From Coriobacteriia bacterium (GTDB taxonomy: Bacteria > Actinomycetota > Coriobacteriia > Anaerosomatales > PALSA-660): a stretch of 39,797 bases of DNA. Shown in pieces: positions 1-8,005 of the stretch. The DNA lies in contig JANYAK010000054.1 in assembly GCA_025361335.1 (NCBI GenBank), positions 1 to 39,797 on the forward strand, read 5' to 3'. Made by a program: the position numbers and the translations under genes. Each line of letters starts with the position of its first letter. The stretch's first letter is position 1. Below the pieces are notes generated by a model. That model did not search any database. It had not been told where the DNA came from and was given only the letters and a program-made list of their open reading frames with translations.

Positions 1-405
1 CGCATCCTGTTCACCGACCGGGAGGATTGGCCGGCGTCCGAAGTCATCGCGGCGTACCGCTCGCAGGCCATCGTGGAGTCGGGCTTCCGTCAGATGAAGG
101 ACACGAAGGTGATCTCGTTCTCGCCGATGTATCACTGGACCGACAGCAAGATACGGGTGCATGTGTTCTGCTGCGTGCTCGCCCTGACCGTGGCCCACCT
201 CATGCGACGCGAGGCAGCGTGCTCAGGAATCCACATGAGCGTCCGCGAACTCATCGGGGCGCTTTCCGGGATCGAGGAGACGGTGCTCCTCTACGAAGGC
301 GAGCGGGGCCGACCGCGGGCCAGACGGATGCTGACTGAGATGGACTCAGACCAGAAGCGCCTCTACGACCTCTTCGGTCTGGATGCCTACGCCCCGTCCC
401 GCTAA
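1..405 (+). CDS. Transposase, DDE family, 3' fragment (IS1634/IS4-like)
   Basis: This is the C-terminal end of a transposase whose 5' part lies outside the window. It is open from base 1 in the frame that stops at 403-405. The segment around residues 19-34 (Y-R-S-Q-A-I-V-E then F-R-Q-M-K) fits the Y-(2)R-(3)E-(6)K signature of IS4-superfamily DDE transposases, where the Glu is the third catalytic acid. The following hydrophobic stretch, with its H-V-F-C-C and A-H-L-M residues, is typical of IS1634-like proteins near the C terminus. The first two catalytic Asp residues cannot be seen. I could not identify a terminal inverted repeat just downstream. The family is fairly secure; the exact IS group is not. 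Confidence 0.75.
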   Translation, partial: RILFTDREDWPASEVIAAYRSQAIVESGFRQMKDTKVISFSPMYHWTDSKIRVHVFCCVLALTVAHLMRREAACSGIHMSVRELIGALSGIEETVLLYEGERGRPRARRMLTEMDSDQKRLYDLFGLDAYAPSR

Positions 406-923
406 AGGGGAGTTCTTTAGGTAATACACGCGGCGGACTCTCGCACCCCTACTGAACTGCTCATTTGCGCGCCCAAGAGAGCAGAGCCAGGAAAGTCGGG
501 CTAGCACGCGGCGTGCCCTCCATCACAGTATTCGGGTTATTGGTCCCACGGCTGGACTGCCACGTGCTCTGTGGCTACGCGCGCGCGCGGGTGGTATGCA
601 AGAACCGACTTGCGGAGACGAACGGCACGGGAGCGGTATCAATCGGGGGATGACCGGAACAAGCCGGACATCGGAGCCGCCTGAGCGCCCTGGCGCCGGG
701 CGATGATAGGAGTGATCCGGCCCCGAGCGGTTGAAATCCACGGTGCGGCCCGGCGACGGGAAGAGGTTGCGTCTCCACGGGCGCCGAGTATCCATGGGCA
801 GGGTGTGAAGGGCTTCACGCGGCGGCGAACGGCCGGTCTTACCGTTCGTCGGGTATACTCTCATCGACAGTGCGGTCCGCGACCGCGGCTGGCGAATGTG
901 ATCCGATGGTGACGGAGGAGCCG
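406..923. other. Intergenic region upstream of the lytTR gene
   Basis: This stretch of about 520 bases has no convincing gene; its short ORFs have no recognisable domains. Near its right end it holds a possible -10 element TATACT (854-859). ACCGTTCGT lies immediately upstream (841-849) and fits the nine-base LytTR-box pattern. A minus-strand CCGTTCGTC lies at 617-625. The left end may include the outer edge of the transposon, but no terminal repeat was recognised. Confidence 0.4.
841..859 (+). promoter_or_regulatory. Candidate LytTR-type box next to a -10 element
   Basis: ACCGTTCGT at 841-849 matches the published LytTR recognition pattern [TA][AC][CA]GTTN[AG][TG] as I recall it. It sits five bases before TATACT, a good -10 hexamer. 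A second direct copy at the usual 12-13 base spacing is absent here. The adjacent gene encodes a LytTR regulator, so autoregulation is a reasonable inference, not a demonstrated one. Confidence 0.35.
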
Positions 924-1664
924 ATGGACCCCATCAACGTCCTCGTGGTGGATGACGACCCCGCCATCGTCGAGATGATCAGGTTCGGCCTGGAGACAGA
1001 CGGCATGCGGGTGTTCGGGGCCGGCGACGGCGCTGAGGCCATCGAGGTGCTGGCTGCCGAGCCGGTCGATGTAGTGCTTCTCGACATCATGATGCCGCGC
1101 GTCGACGGCTGGATGACGCTGATGGAGATCCGCAACGATCCCGCGACTGCCGAGATCCCGGTCATCATGCTCACCGCCAAGACGCAGGACCTGGCCAAGA
1201 TCCTGGCGTTCAAGCAGGGAGCCCAGCAGTACGTCACCAAGCCGTTCAACATCCTGGAGCTCGCCGCGCGCGTCCGCAGCCTGGCGCACACCCGGATACG
1301 CAGCGCCGGCGCGAATTCAGCGGCCGAAGGCGAATTCCGCAAACTCGCCGTGCGCAAGGGCGGACGGACGGTCCTTCTGGCCATCGACGACATCGTCTAT
1401 GTGTCGGCCAAGAACAAGTCGACCTACGTGCATACGTATGAGAACCAGTATCTCGTCGACCTGACCCTCGGTGAGCTCGAGAAGAAGCTGTCGCGCGATT
1501 CGTTCCACAGGATCCATCGTAGCTACATCATCAACCTGAACTGCACCAAGGAGATCCTGCGCGCCGACGGCGGCTATGTCGTCGTGGCATCGGACCGCGA
1601 CGAGACGCACATCCCGGTCGCCCGTCGCGAGGTCCGCGCCTTCCGTGAGGCCGTCGGCATCTAG
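924..1664 (+). CDS. Response regulator with REC and LytTR DNA-binding domains
   Basis: This is a 246-residue cytoplasmic transcription regulator. The REC domain spans about residues 5-122, with acidic pocket D10-D12, phospho-acceptor D54 in V-V-L-L-D-I-M-M-P, and conserved K106 in V-T-K-P-F. A LytTR domain covers about 137-240 and has the expected hydrophobic beta-strand pattern with S-F-H-R-I-H-R-S-Y-I-I-N. The ATG at 924 is chosen because GGAGG (914-918) precedes it by five bases; in-frame starts at 906 and 909 are poorer. No cognate kinase is adjacent, so it is an orphan in this window. LytTR regulators such as AlgR control surface structures, virulence and pili. The possible box at 841 and the identical decamer before the kinase-pilus-ATPase operon hint at a regulatory link, which is inference. 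Confidence 0.93.
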   Translation: MDPINVLVVDDDPAIVEMIRFGLETDGMRVFGAGDGAEAIEVLAAEPVDVVLLDIMMPRVDGWMTLMEIRNDPATAEIPVIMLTAKTQDLAKILAFKQGAQQYVTKPFNILELAARVRSLAHTRIRSAGANSAAEGEFRKLAVRKGGRTVLLAIDDIVYVSAKNKSTYVHTYENQYLVDLTLGELEKKLSRDSFHRIHRSYIINLNCTKEILRADGGYVVVASDRDETHIPVARREVRAFREAVGI

Positions 1665-1729
1665 AGCGATCGAACCGCAAGGCTCGCCCGGCGGCGCCGG
1701 CCGTTCGCCCTCTCGGAGGTCCACTCACC

Positions 1730-1951
1730 ATGGCCGCACCCATCACACCCATACGCGCGGGCGACGTGGTGCGTCTCAAGAAGCCGCATCCCTGCGGCGC
1801 CAACGAGTGGGAGGTCACCAGACTCGGCATGGACATCGGCCTCGTCTGCCTCGGCTGCGGCAGGAAGGCCCGCTTGCTGAGGGCCGACTTCGACCGTCGG
1901 TTCCGGGGGTTCGTGCGACACGCGCAGGGACCGGGCGATACGTCGGACTGA
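1730..1951 (+). CDS. DUF951 family small protein
   Basis: This 73-residue protein has the hallmark DUF951 pattern: V-R-L-K-K-P-H-P-C-G followed by N-E-W-E-V, then C-L-G-C-G and a basic tail. The three Cys residues, with C-G and C-x-x-C-G spacing, could bind a metal, but this is unproven. The family is widespread in Firmicutes and Actinobacteria, and its function is unknown to me. A good ribosome-binding site (GGAGG at 1714-1718) precedes the ATG. It lies 65 bases after the LytTR regulator on the same strand and may be cotranscribed with it. It converges on the M23-like gene with only a few bases between their stops. Confidence 0.88.
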   Translation: MAAPITPIRAGDVVRLKKPHPCGANEWEVTRLGMDIGLVCLGCGRKARLLRADFDRRFRGFVRHAQGPGDTSD

Positions 1952-1955
1952 GGCT

Positions 1956-3029
1956 TCAGCGCGTGACAGCCGGCGTGCTGGAGGCCGTCGAGGGCAGGCT
2001 GAATCGCGTTGCCACCGGCCCGGAGGGTGCCGAGACCCATATCGAACCGGGGCTGGGTGTCCGATTGAGCTGCAGGTGCGTGTGGTCGCCGCCGTCGCCG
2101 CTGTAGGTGCGGAGCTGCAGGGCGGTCAACGTCGACAGCCGCCGCACCGAGGCGACGCGGGAGACGCCCGCTTTCACTCGATCGCCGACGGCCACCCCGA
2201 CGTCCGTGATGTGCAGGAGGACCACGTCGACGTCCCACCGCCCCTCGGGGATGATGTGGATTTCGTAATCGTCGAACTTGTTGTAGAGCTTGTACGGGCG
2301 GACGAGCACGACAGTGCCGTCCACAGGCGCCAATACCGCCGATCCGGGGGGTGCGCCGACGTCGGCGGCCGTGCATGGATCCCCGCTGCGGCCGCTGCGA
2401 TACAGCCTGACCGCGCTCCCTCCCCATATGTCACCGGTCACCGGAAGCGGCGGCACGACCGTTCCCGAGGCGATCGCCGCCTTGCGGGCCCTTCCCAGGC
2501 GGCGTGCCGTGGCGACATCCATGCACGGCACGAGTATGGTCATCGGGAGGGCGTTCTTGTAGGTAGCCTGATGGAATGCCACGGCGGTCACGGCGTCGGC
2601 CGGGACGGGGAGCCGAAGCTGCAGACCGTCGTACTGTGCCAGGCGCGGCGTCGGCCTCACCATCTTGCCGATAGTGGCGGCGATGGACGGTGCCGCGACG
2701 CGGGCGGACAAGGCCTTGGTCGGTCGCGCGGGATGGGCGGCGGCCGAGTACAAGCCGCCCGCGACGAGCACGATCCCCACGGCTGTCACGACGAGCACCG
2801 GCCACGAGACCACCGAGCGGGAGCGGCGCGAACGGCGGGACCGACGACCGAGGGTGAGGCCCGTGTCTCGTGGGGGGCTGAGCACCAGCGTCGGGCGCGG
2901 TTGGGGCCTGCGGCCGCTTCTGGGATTCGCGGACGGCGCCATCCGGGTGGGTCTCCTCGTCGCAGTCGTGTCCAGCGACGTCTTCGATGGAAGGGGCACC
3001 AACACTATATCCGATGTGCGCACCTGCAC
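1956..3029 (-). CDS. Membrane-anchored M23/LytM-like peptidase-family protein, zinc site incomplete
   Basis: This 357-residue protein has a basic Pro/Arg-rich cytoplasmic N terminus (about 1-75), one transmembrane helix (about 77-97), an extracellular linker, and a C-terminal peptidase-M23-like beta domain (about 225-335). The M23 features visible are A-P-V-D-G-T-V-V, L-L-H-I-T-D with V-G-D-R-V-K-A-G, and the H-x-H motif H316-T-H318. The upstream His of the usual H-(x)n-D zinc motif is not apparent: the expected position reads A-A-D-V-G-A-P. It may therefore be a catalytically inactive LytM factor that regulates cell-wall hydrolases or binds peptidoglycan. The start is GTG at 3029 with GGGAGG upstream; a second GTG two codons later is possible. 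It is transcribed divergently from the V-ATPase operon. Confidence 0.7.
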   Translation of the reverse strand: MQVRTSDIVLVPLPSKTSLDTTATRRPTRMAPSANPRSGRRPQPRPTLVLSPPRDTGLTLGRRSRRSRRSRSVVSWPVLVVTAVGIVLVAGGLYSAAAHPARPTKALSARVAAPSIAATIGKMVRPTPRLAQYDGLQLRLPVPADAVTAVAFHQATYKNALPMTILVPCMDVATARRLGRARKAAIASGTVVPPLPVTGDIWGGSAVRLYRSGRSGDPCTAADVGAPPGSAVLAPVDGTVVLVRPYKLYNKFDDYEIHIIPEGRWDVDVVLLHITDVGVAVGDRVKAGVSRVASVRRLSTLTALQLRTYSGDGGDHTHLQLNRTPSPGSIWVSAPSGPVATRFSLPSTASSTPAVTR

Positions 3030-3107
3030 TCGGCCTCCCGGCCGTGTGGTAGCATCCGTTCATCTCTGCCGGGCACCGTGGCCGGCGGGTTCGCAGATAG
3101 GGGAGCT

Positions 3108-3413
3108 TTGGACAAGATCGAGCAGATCCTGGCGGCGGAAGATGACGCCCGCCGGATCGTCACGGAGGCCGGCGAGTCGGGGACGCTCCTGCGCCGCGAC
3201 GCCGCAGTCGAGGCCCGCCGTCTCGTGGATGCCGCGCGGGCCGAGGCCACGAAGCAGGCGGCGGACGTGCGGGCGGCCATCCTCGCGTCCGCTGAGGTCG
3301 AAGCCGCCCGCATCCGCGAGACCGCGGCGGCCGAGCAGGAGGCGGCGGCGGCCGCCGCGAGCGCTCGGCTGGAAGCCACCGCGGACCACCTCGCTGCGAG
3401 ACTGAAGGGCTAG
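3108..3413 (+). CDS. V/A-type ATPase peripheral stalk subunit G/H
   Basis: This 101-residue protein is almost entirely charged, Ala-rich heptad sequence with no membrane segment, as expected for the H/G subunit that pairs with subunit E to form the peripheral stalk (stator) of V/A-type ATPases. The TTG at 3108 is chosen because it directly precedes D-K-I-E-Q-I-L and GGGGAG lies just upstream (3100-3105); no ATG fits the coiled-coil start. It is the first gene of the operon, and its stop is three bases before the GTG of the subunit I gene. Sequence conservation in this family is low, so the assignment rests on composition, length and position. Confidence 0.85.
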   Translation: MDKIEQILAAEDDARRIVTEAGESGTLLRRDAAVEARRLVDAARAEATKQAADVRAAILASAEVEAARIRETAAAEQEAAAAAASARLEATADHLAARLKG

Positions 3414-3416
3414 GCG

Positions 3417-5609
3417 GTGGCGGTCGCCCGGATGCGCCGCGTCGAGGTGATCGGACACGCTCCGGTGCTCGACAGCGTGCTTGACGAACTGCAGCGCGCA
3501 GGCGTCGTCGAACTGGAGGCGGCTTCCGAGGCTCTGGCGACGGCCGCCCTTGGCCCCGACGACGAGCGGCGCAACCGCCTGAGCGAGTACGCGGCGGACG
3601 CTCGCTTCGTCCGCGACTTCCTCTCTCGATTCCACACGCCCACCCAGCCCCTCGCGGCGTTCGTGAGCGAGAAGTTCCATATCGATGTCGCGGACTTCGA
3701 GCGTCTCGAGAACGGCGAAGCGCTGCTGCGCCTCTACACCGAGTGCGACGGCATCGCGGCCGGGATCGCGTCGCTCGAACGCGACCAGACGCATCTGACC
3801 GGTCTGGTCCACGATCTCGAGCCGTGGCTCGGCGTCCACCTGCAGATCGGGCACTGGCAAGGGACCGCCCACGTGGCGCTGTTCGCCGGGACGGTGCCGT
3901 CGAGCGACGCCCAGCGCGTCCGTGCCACCCTGCGCGGGGTGAGCCCCTACGTGAGCGTCGCGCAATATGGCGGAACCGGCGCGCGCGAGGCCTGGATCGT
4001 GCTCGCGCATCGCGATCAGGTCGACGAGGTGCGAGCCACACTCGCCGGGACGCAGTTCGTCGAGGTGTCCTTTGCGGGACTCGAAGGTTACCCGGCCGAG
4101 GAGGCCGTGCTCGCTCGTGACCGGCTGGACGCGATCCGCGGCGAGCTGGCCGCACTCCACGAACGCGCGGTCGGGATCGCGCGCGAGCACTATCCCGAAG
4201 CAGTCGCCATCGTCGAGGCGATCGACGCGGACGCGGCGGCGGCCGACGCGCTCGGTAGCTTCGGTCGGACCGAGCGTGCGTTCGTCGTGCGCGGGTGGAT
4301 TCGCGCCGGACGTGAGAGCGATCTGGAGTCAGCACTCTCGCCGTGGGCGGATTCACTCGACGTCGCCTACTCGGAGCCGACGGACGAGGACTCTCCGCCG
4401 GTCGAGCTGGACAACCCGCGGTGGCTGGGGCCGTTCGAGGTGCTCACCGACCTCTACGGCCGTCCGAGCTACCGAGAGCTCGACCCCACGCCGCTGCTCG
4501 CCCCGTTCTTCCTGCTGTTCTTCGCCATCTGCGTGAGCGACGTGGGATACGGGGCCATGCTGGCCGGCGGCGCCTGGCTCATCAAGAAGAAGCTGGACGT
4601 CACCGACGGAGTGAAGCGCTTCATGGACCTCCTCATGATCGGGGGCGCGGGCGCGGCGGTCGTCGGTGTCCTGTTCGGGAGCTACTTCGCGCTGGACGCG
4701 GCCGTTCTGCCGGCCTTCCTGTTGCGCCTCAAGATCCTCGATCCCCTCGCGGATCTTCAGACCTTCCTCGTGGCCACCATCGCGCTGGGGGTCCTGCAGG
4801 TGTTCTTCGGTGTCGGAGTGTCCGCCTACGATTCGTTCCGGCGCGGCGACCCGGGTACCGCCATCTTCGAGCAGCTCTCGACGATCTTCCTCTTCGCGAT
4901 GATAGGGGTGTCTGTGGTCGGCTTCGCGGCCGGGAATGCGACCCTGGGGTCCTGGGCGCTCGTCATCGGCATCATGGGGACCATGCTCATGCAGGGCCGG
5001 GCGCTCGAGGCGGCCCTCGGCGACAAGGGGGCCCCTTCGTGGGATCGCGCGATCGGCTGGCTGTGGCTTGCCGCGGTCGCCGTCGCGATGTGGTCGATGG
5101 CCACCACCTCGGTGTGGACCGGGTTGGGAGTGCTGGCAGGGGCCAGCGTCGCCTCGTTGGTCGCCCGAACGGGGCGCAAGTCCGTCGTCGCCCTCCTCGG
5201 TGGCGCGTACGCGGTCTATGGCATGTCGGCGTTCCTCGGCGACATACTCTCGTACACGCGCCTCGCGGCGTTGGGACTGTCCGGCGCTCTCGTGGGCATG
5301 GTGTTCAACATACTCGCGGGTCTCGTGTGGGGGCCGGTGAGCAGCCTGTGGAACGCGGGCGGAGCCGGCTGGCTTGGCGCACCCATTGTGGCCATACTGG
5401 CCGCGGCGGTGTTCGTGTTCGGCCACGTGTTCAACGTGGTGATCAACCTGCTCGGAGCATTCGTGCATCCCGCGCGTCTGCAGTTCGTCGAGTTCTTCAG
5501 CAAGTTCTACGAGGGAGGCGGGCGACCCTTCGCCCCGTTCCGGTTCGCGACACGGTCAGTGGTTTTGCACGCCGGGCCAGCCCGGCAGGAAGGAGGAGCG
5601 GGATCGTGA
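3417..5609 (+). CDS. ntpI: V/A-type ATPase subunit I (a-subunit)
   Basis: This 730-residue protein has the two-part plan of subunit I. The N-terminal half (to about residue 345) is soluble and alpha/beta with coiled coil, and links to the peripheral stalks. The C-terminal half has about eight transmembrane helices and forms the ion half-channels beside the K ring. The conserved motif D-I-L-S-Y-T-R-L-A-A-L-G-L-S-G places the essential Arg at residue 615. E-L-D-P-T-P-L-L-A-P-F-F-L-L-F-F marks the first membrane helices, as in other subunit I proteins. The start is GTG at 3417. The last four bases (GTGA) overlap the start of the K gene. Length and motifs are normal for the family. Confidence 0.95.
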   Translation: MAVARMRRVEVIGHAPVLDSVLDELQRAGVVELEAASEALATAALGPDDERRNRLSEYAADARFVRDFLSRFHTPTQPLAAFVSEKFHIDVADFERLENGEALLRLYTECDGIAAGIASLERDQTHLTGLVHDLEPWLGVHLQIGHWQGTAHVALFAGTVPSSDAQRVRATLRGVSPYVSVAQYGGTGAREAWIVLAHRDQVDEVRATLAGTQFVEVSFAGLEGYPAEEAVLARDRLDAIRGELAALHERAVGIAREHYPEAVAIVEAIDADAAAADALGSFGRTERAFVVRGWIRAGRESDLESALSPWADSLDVAYSEPTDEDSPPVELDNPRWLGPFEVLTDLYGRPSYRELDPTPLLAPFFLLFFAICVSDVGYGAMLAGGAWLIKKKLDVTDGVKRFMDLLMIGGAGAAVVGVLFGSYFALDAAVLPAFLLRLKILDPLADLQTFLVATIALGVLQVFFGVGVSAYDSFRRGDPGTAIFEQLSTIFLFAMIGVSVVGFAAGNATLGSWALVIGIMGTMLMQGRALEAALGDKGAPSWDRAIGWLWLAAVAVAMWSMATTSVWTGLGVLAGASVASLVARTGRKSVVALLGGAYAVYGMSAFLGDILSYTRLAALGLSGALVGMVFNILAGLVWGPVSSLWNAGGAGWLGAPIVAILAAAVFVFGHVFNVVINLLGAFVHPARLQFVEFFSKFYEGGGRPFAPFRFATRSVVLHAGPARQEGGAGS

Positions 5610-6094
5610 AGGACTTGTGGTGGGGGATGGCCGGCGCGGACTGGGCCCTGATGGGGGCCGGCGTCGCGGCGATCCTCGGTGGTATCGGGTCGGCGTGGGG
5701 AATCACGATCGCCAGCGCGACGGTGTCCGGCGTCCTGAGCGAGGACGACACCAAGTTCGGCAAGCTGCTTCCGCTGGCCGCGATGCCGGGCACGCAGGGC
5801 ATCTACGGCTTCATCGCGGCCGTGCTCGTGCTCATCTTCTTCGGCATCTTCGGGGGAGACGTCAGCCTGCCGGGCGTCTCGGGCTTCAAGGTCTTCCTTG
5901 CCTGCCAGCCCGTCGGGTGGTTGTGCTTCATCTCCGCGTACTACCAGGGCAAGACGGGCGCGTCCGCCGCAGGGATAGTCGCCGCGGACAAGCAGGCTCC
6001 GGCGCTCATCTTCCCGGCACTCGTCGAGACGTACGCCGTCCTGTCCCTCATCGTGACGATCCTGATGCTGCTCGGCATCCGGGCCTCGCTGTAG
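5606..6094 (+). CDS. ntpK: V/A-type ATPase proteolipid subunit K
   Basis: This 162-residue protein has four transmembrane helices arranged as two c-like hairpins, and forms the rotating membrane ring. The first hairpin has M-P-G-T-Q-G-I-Y-G-F (T63, Q64). The second has Y-Y-Q-G-K (Q114) and A-L-V-E-T-Y-A-V-L, with the ion-binding Glu at residue 141. Only the second hairpin has the carboxylate, as in V-type ATPases. T63, Q64, Q114 and E141 correspond to the Na+ ligands T64, Q65, Q110 and E139 of Enterococcus hirae NtpK, so Na+ coupling is likely. The start is GTG at 5606, overlapping the subunit I stop, with GGAGGAG at 5592-5598. Confidence 0.95.
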   Translation: MKDLWWGMAGADWALMGAGVAAILGGIGSAWGITIASATVSGVLSEDDTKFGKLLPLAAMPGTQGIYGFIAAVLVLIFFGIFGGDVSLPGVSGFKVFLACQPVGWLCFISAYYQGKTGASAAGIVAADKQAPALIFPALVETYAVLSLIVTILMLLGIRASL

Positions 6095-6107
6095 CGGCCT
6101 CGACGAC

Positions 6108-6692
6108 GTGGCGCTGGACGACATCGTCGCGAAGATCCGGGCCGACGCGAAGGCGGAGGCCGCGCGGATCATGGCGGCTGCACAGGATGATGCGGATCGC
6201 GTGGTGGCTCAGGCTGCCGCGCGGGCCGCGACCGACACCTCGCGCGCGCTGGAGCGCGGGCGGTCGGCCGCGACCAGCGACGCCGAGACCCTGCTGGCCA
6301 ACGCGCGCCTCCATGCGCGTGACGCTGGGCTGAGTGCGCGTCACCAGGTGGCGGAGGAAGCGCTCGCTCGCGGGGAGGCCGTCATGCTCGCGATGTCCGA
6401 TGCGGACTACGCGGAGCTCATCGCGCGCGGGATCGCGGCCTCGGCGACGGGGCGCGAGACGATCCTGCTGACGGCCGGCGACGCGGACCGGCTTCGCACG
6501 ACTCTGCCGGCTGCGCTCGCGGCGACCGGCGTGACCCTGCCGCTGGGTGCCGAACCGGCCGATGCCGAGCGCGGCGTCGTGCTCGTGGGCGGCGGCGTCC
6601 GCATCGAGGTATCGCCGGCGGCGCTGGTCGCCGCGCGACGGGACGAGATGCTGGCCGAGGCGGACCGTCTGCTGTTCCCCCGGGAGGCGTGA
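6108..6692 (+). CDS. ntpE: V/A-type ATPase peripheral stalk subunit E
   Basis: This 194-residue protein has a long Ala/Arg/Glu-rich N-terminal helix (about 1-115) and a compact C-terminal alpha/beta domain ending in R-D-E-M-L-A-E-A-D-R-L-L-F, a standard layout for subunit E. It pairs with the G/H subunit to form the stator stalks that hold the A3B3 head. The start is GTG at 6108; the ribosome-binding site is weak, so translation may depend on coupling with the K gene 13 bases upstream. Position between K and C in the operon supports the call, since sequence conservation in this subunit is modest. Confidence 0.9.
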   Translation: MALDDIVAKIRADAKAEAARIMAAAQDDADRVVAQAAARAATDTSRALERGRSAATSDAETLLANARLHARDAGLSARHQVAEEALARGEAVMLAMSDADYAELIARGIAASATGRETILLTAGDADRLRTTLPAALAATGVTLPLGAEPADAERGVVLVGGGVRIEVSPAALVAARRDEMLAEADRLLFPREA

Positions 6693-6701
6693 GGAAGCGC
6701 G

Positions 6702-7679
6702 ATGGCTCGAGCCGGTGACTCCCTGACGTATGGTTTCGCGGTCGGGCGCGTGATGGTCCTGCGCACCCGGCTGCTTGGTCGCGCGTGGTTCGAGCGCCTG
6801 CTCGACGCCCCGACCTTCGCCGACCAGCGCCGGGTGCTGTCCGAGACTCACTTCGGCCGCTTCGTCGAGCACGTCTCGACGGCGACCGACGTCGAACTGG
6901 CGATCGACGAGTCTGTGCGGGACCTGTACGAGGAGTTCCTCGAGCGGGCCGGACTCCCTGGATCCGTCGTGACGTACTTCCGGATCCCGTACGACTTCGC
7001 GTCTCTCAAGGGCGTCCTCAAGGCGACTCGGCTGGGCGTGGCTCCCGAGATGCGGAAGGTCCTGCTCGGGACCATGCCGACCGAGGCGTTCGACATCCCC
7101 CGGGACCTGCCTGGCGTCCTCGGGCGGACCGCTCGCGCCGTGCTGGACGCCGAGCCCGCGCTCGGCACCGACGGGATCGACGCCGCTGTCGACCAAGCGA
7201 TGTTCGCCGAGCTGCATCGGCTCGCCCGCGAATCGAGGGTGACGTATCTGGAACGGCTCGCGGCCAAGGAGGTGGACGTGGCCAACGCGAAGATCCTGCT
7301 GAGATGCGCGATCTCGCGCCGCACGGCCGGCTCGGCGATCGGGATGCTGATCGGTGGCGGCACGTGGAACGCGAGGGCTCTGTCCGAGCTCGTGTCCAAG
7401 CCGGCCGAACTCGCCGAGGCGGTCGCCGCCGCGGGGGTCTTCCCTGGTGCGGCCGCCGGCGACCTGCTCGACCTGACGCGACTTGACCCGCTCGCGGATG
7501 CGGCCACCGCGGGGCTCGTTCAGGAGGCTGTCCGCATGCCGGTCGGGCCGGAGCCGGTGCTGGGCTACGTGCTGTCCCGCCGCGCCGAAGCGGTCACCGT
7601 GCGCGCGCTTCTGGTGGGGCGCCTCGCCGGCCTGCCCCGCGACGTCGTGGCCGGCCGGTTGCGCGAGGTCGCATCGTGA
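6702..7679 (+). CDS. ntpC: V/A-type ATPase subunit C (d-type)
   Basis: This 325-residue all-helical soluble protein is the funnel-shaped C/d subunit that joins the central rotor shaft (D, F) to the membrane K ring. The N-terminal Y-G-F-A-V-G-R-V-M-V-L-R-T-R-L-L resembles the family start (Y-x-x-a-R-v-R-a-x-e-x-x-L-L). Paired helical segments such as E-V-D-V-A-N-A-K-I-L-L-R and the duplicated helical-bundle arrangement are typical. The ATG at 6702 is preceded by GAGGA (6691-6695). Its stop overlaps the GTG start of the F gene (GTGA at 7676-7679). Confidence 0.92.
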   Translation: MARAGDSLTYGFAVGRVMVLRTRLLGRAWFERLLDAPTFADQRRVLSETHFGRFVEHVSTATDVELAIDESVRDLYEEFLERAGLPGSVVTYFRIPYDFASLKGVLKATRLGVAPEMRKVLLGTMPTEAFDIPRDLPGVLGRTARAVLDAEPALGTDGIDAAVDQAMFAELHRLARESRVTYLERLAAKEVDVANAKILLRCAISRRTAGSAIGMLIGGGTWNARALSELVSKPAELAEAVAAAGVFPGAAAGDLLDLTRLDPLADAATAGLVQEAVRMPVGPEPVLGYVLSRRAEAVTVRALLVGRLAGLPRDVVAGRLREVAS

Positions 7680-8005
7680 GCGCGCGCGTCGCGGTCGTCG
7701 GCGACCCGACCTCGGTGGCCGGATTCCGCCCGCTCGGGTTCGCCGTGTTCCCCGTCGAGGTTCCGGCCGCCGCTCGCGACCTGTGGGCCGAACTGGCCGG
7801 TGGCGAGTACGGGGTGGTGTTCGTGACCGAGCCGGTGTACGAGGCCGTGAAGGACCTTGTGCGCGAGACGGCCGACAGACCCGTCCCCGCGGTCACCGTC
7901 ATCCCGGGCGCCGGCAGCGCCGGTGGCGTGGGGCAGGCCAAGATCGACCGCGCGATAGAGCGTGCGCTCGGCACCACGGTGCCGGTGAGAGAAGAGGAAG
8001 GCTAG
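7676..8005 (+). CDS. ntpG: V/A-type ATPase subunit F
   Basis: This 109-residue Rossmann-like soluble protein forms part of the central rotor with subunit D. It begins R-V-A-V-V-G-D-P-T-S-V-A-G-F-R-P-L-G, the family pattern (V-G-D-x-D-x-x-x-G-F-x-L-a-G). It also has the central V-F-V-T-E-P-V and the C-terminal P-A-V-T-V-I-P segments. The gene starts with GTG inside the stop of subunit C and ends directly against the ATG of subunit A, implying tight translational coupling. In Enterococcus this rotor subunit is called NtpG; elsewhere it is called F. Confidence 0.93.
   Translation: MSARVAVVGDPTSVAGFRPLGFAVFPVEVPAAARDLWAELAGGEYGVVFVTEPVYEAVKDLVRETADRPVPAVTVIPGAGSAGGVGQAKIDRAIERALGTTVPVREEEG

Noticed and set aside
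465-653. 62-codon ORF in the left intergenic region
   Set aside because: No ribosome-binding site, no domain, and unusual composition; treated as chance.
1531-2427. 298-codon minus-strand ORF across the LytTR, DUF951 and M23-like genes
   Set aside because: It crosses three better-supported genes, is Arg/Pro-rich, and has no domain.
4353-5468. 371-codon minus-strand ORF opposite subunit I
   Set aside because: It is a shadow of the subunit I gene, with high His/Glu/Arg content and no recognisable motif.
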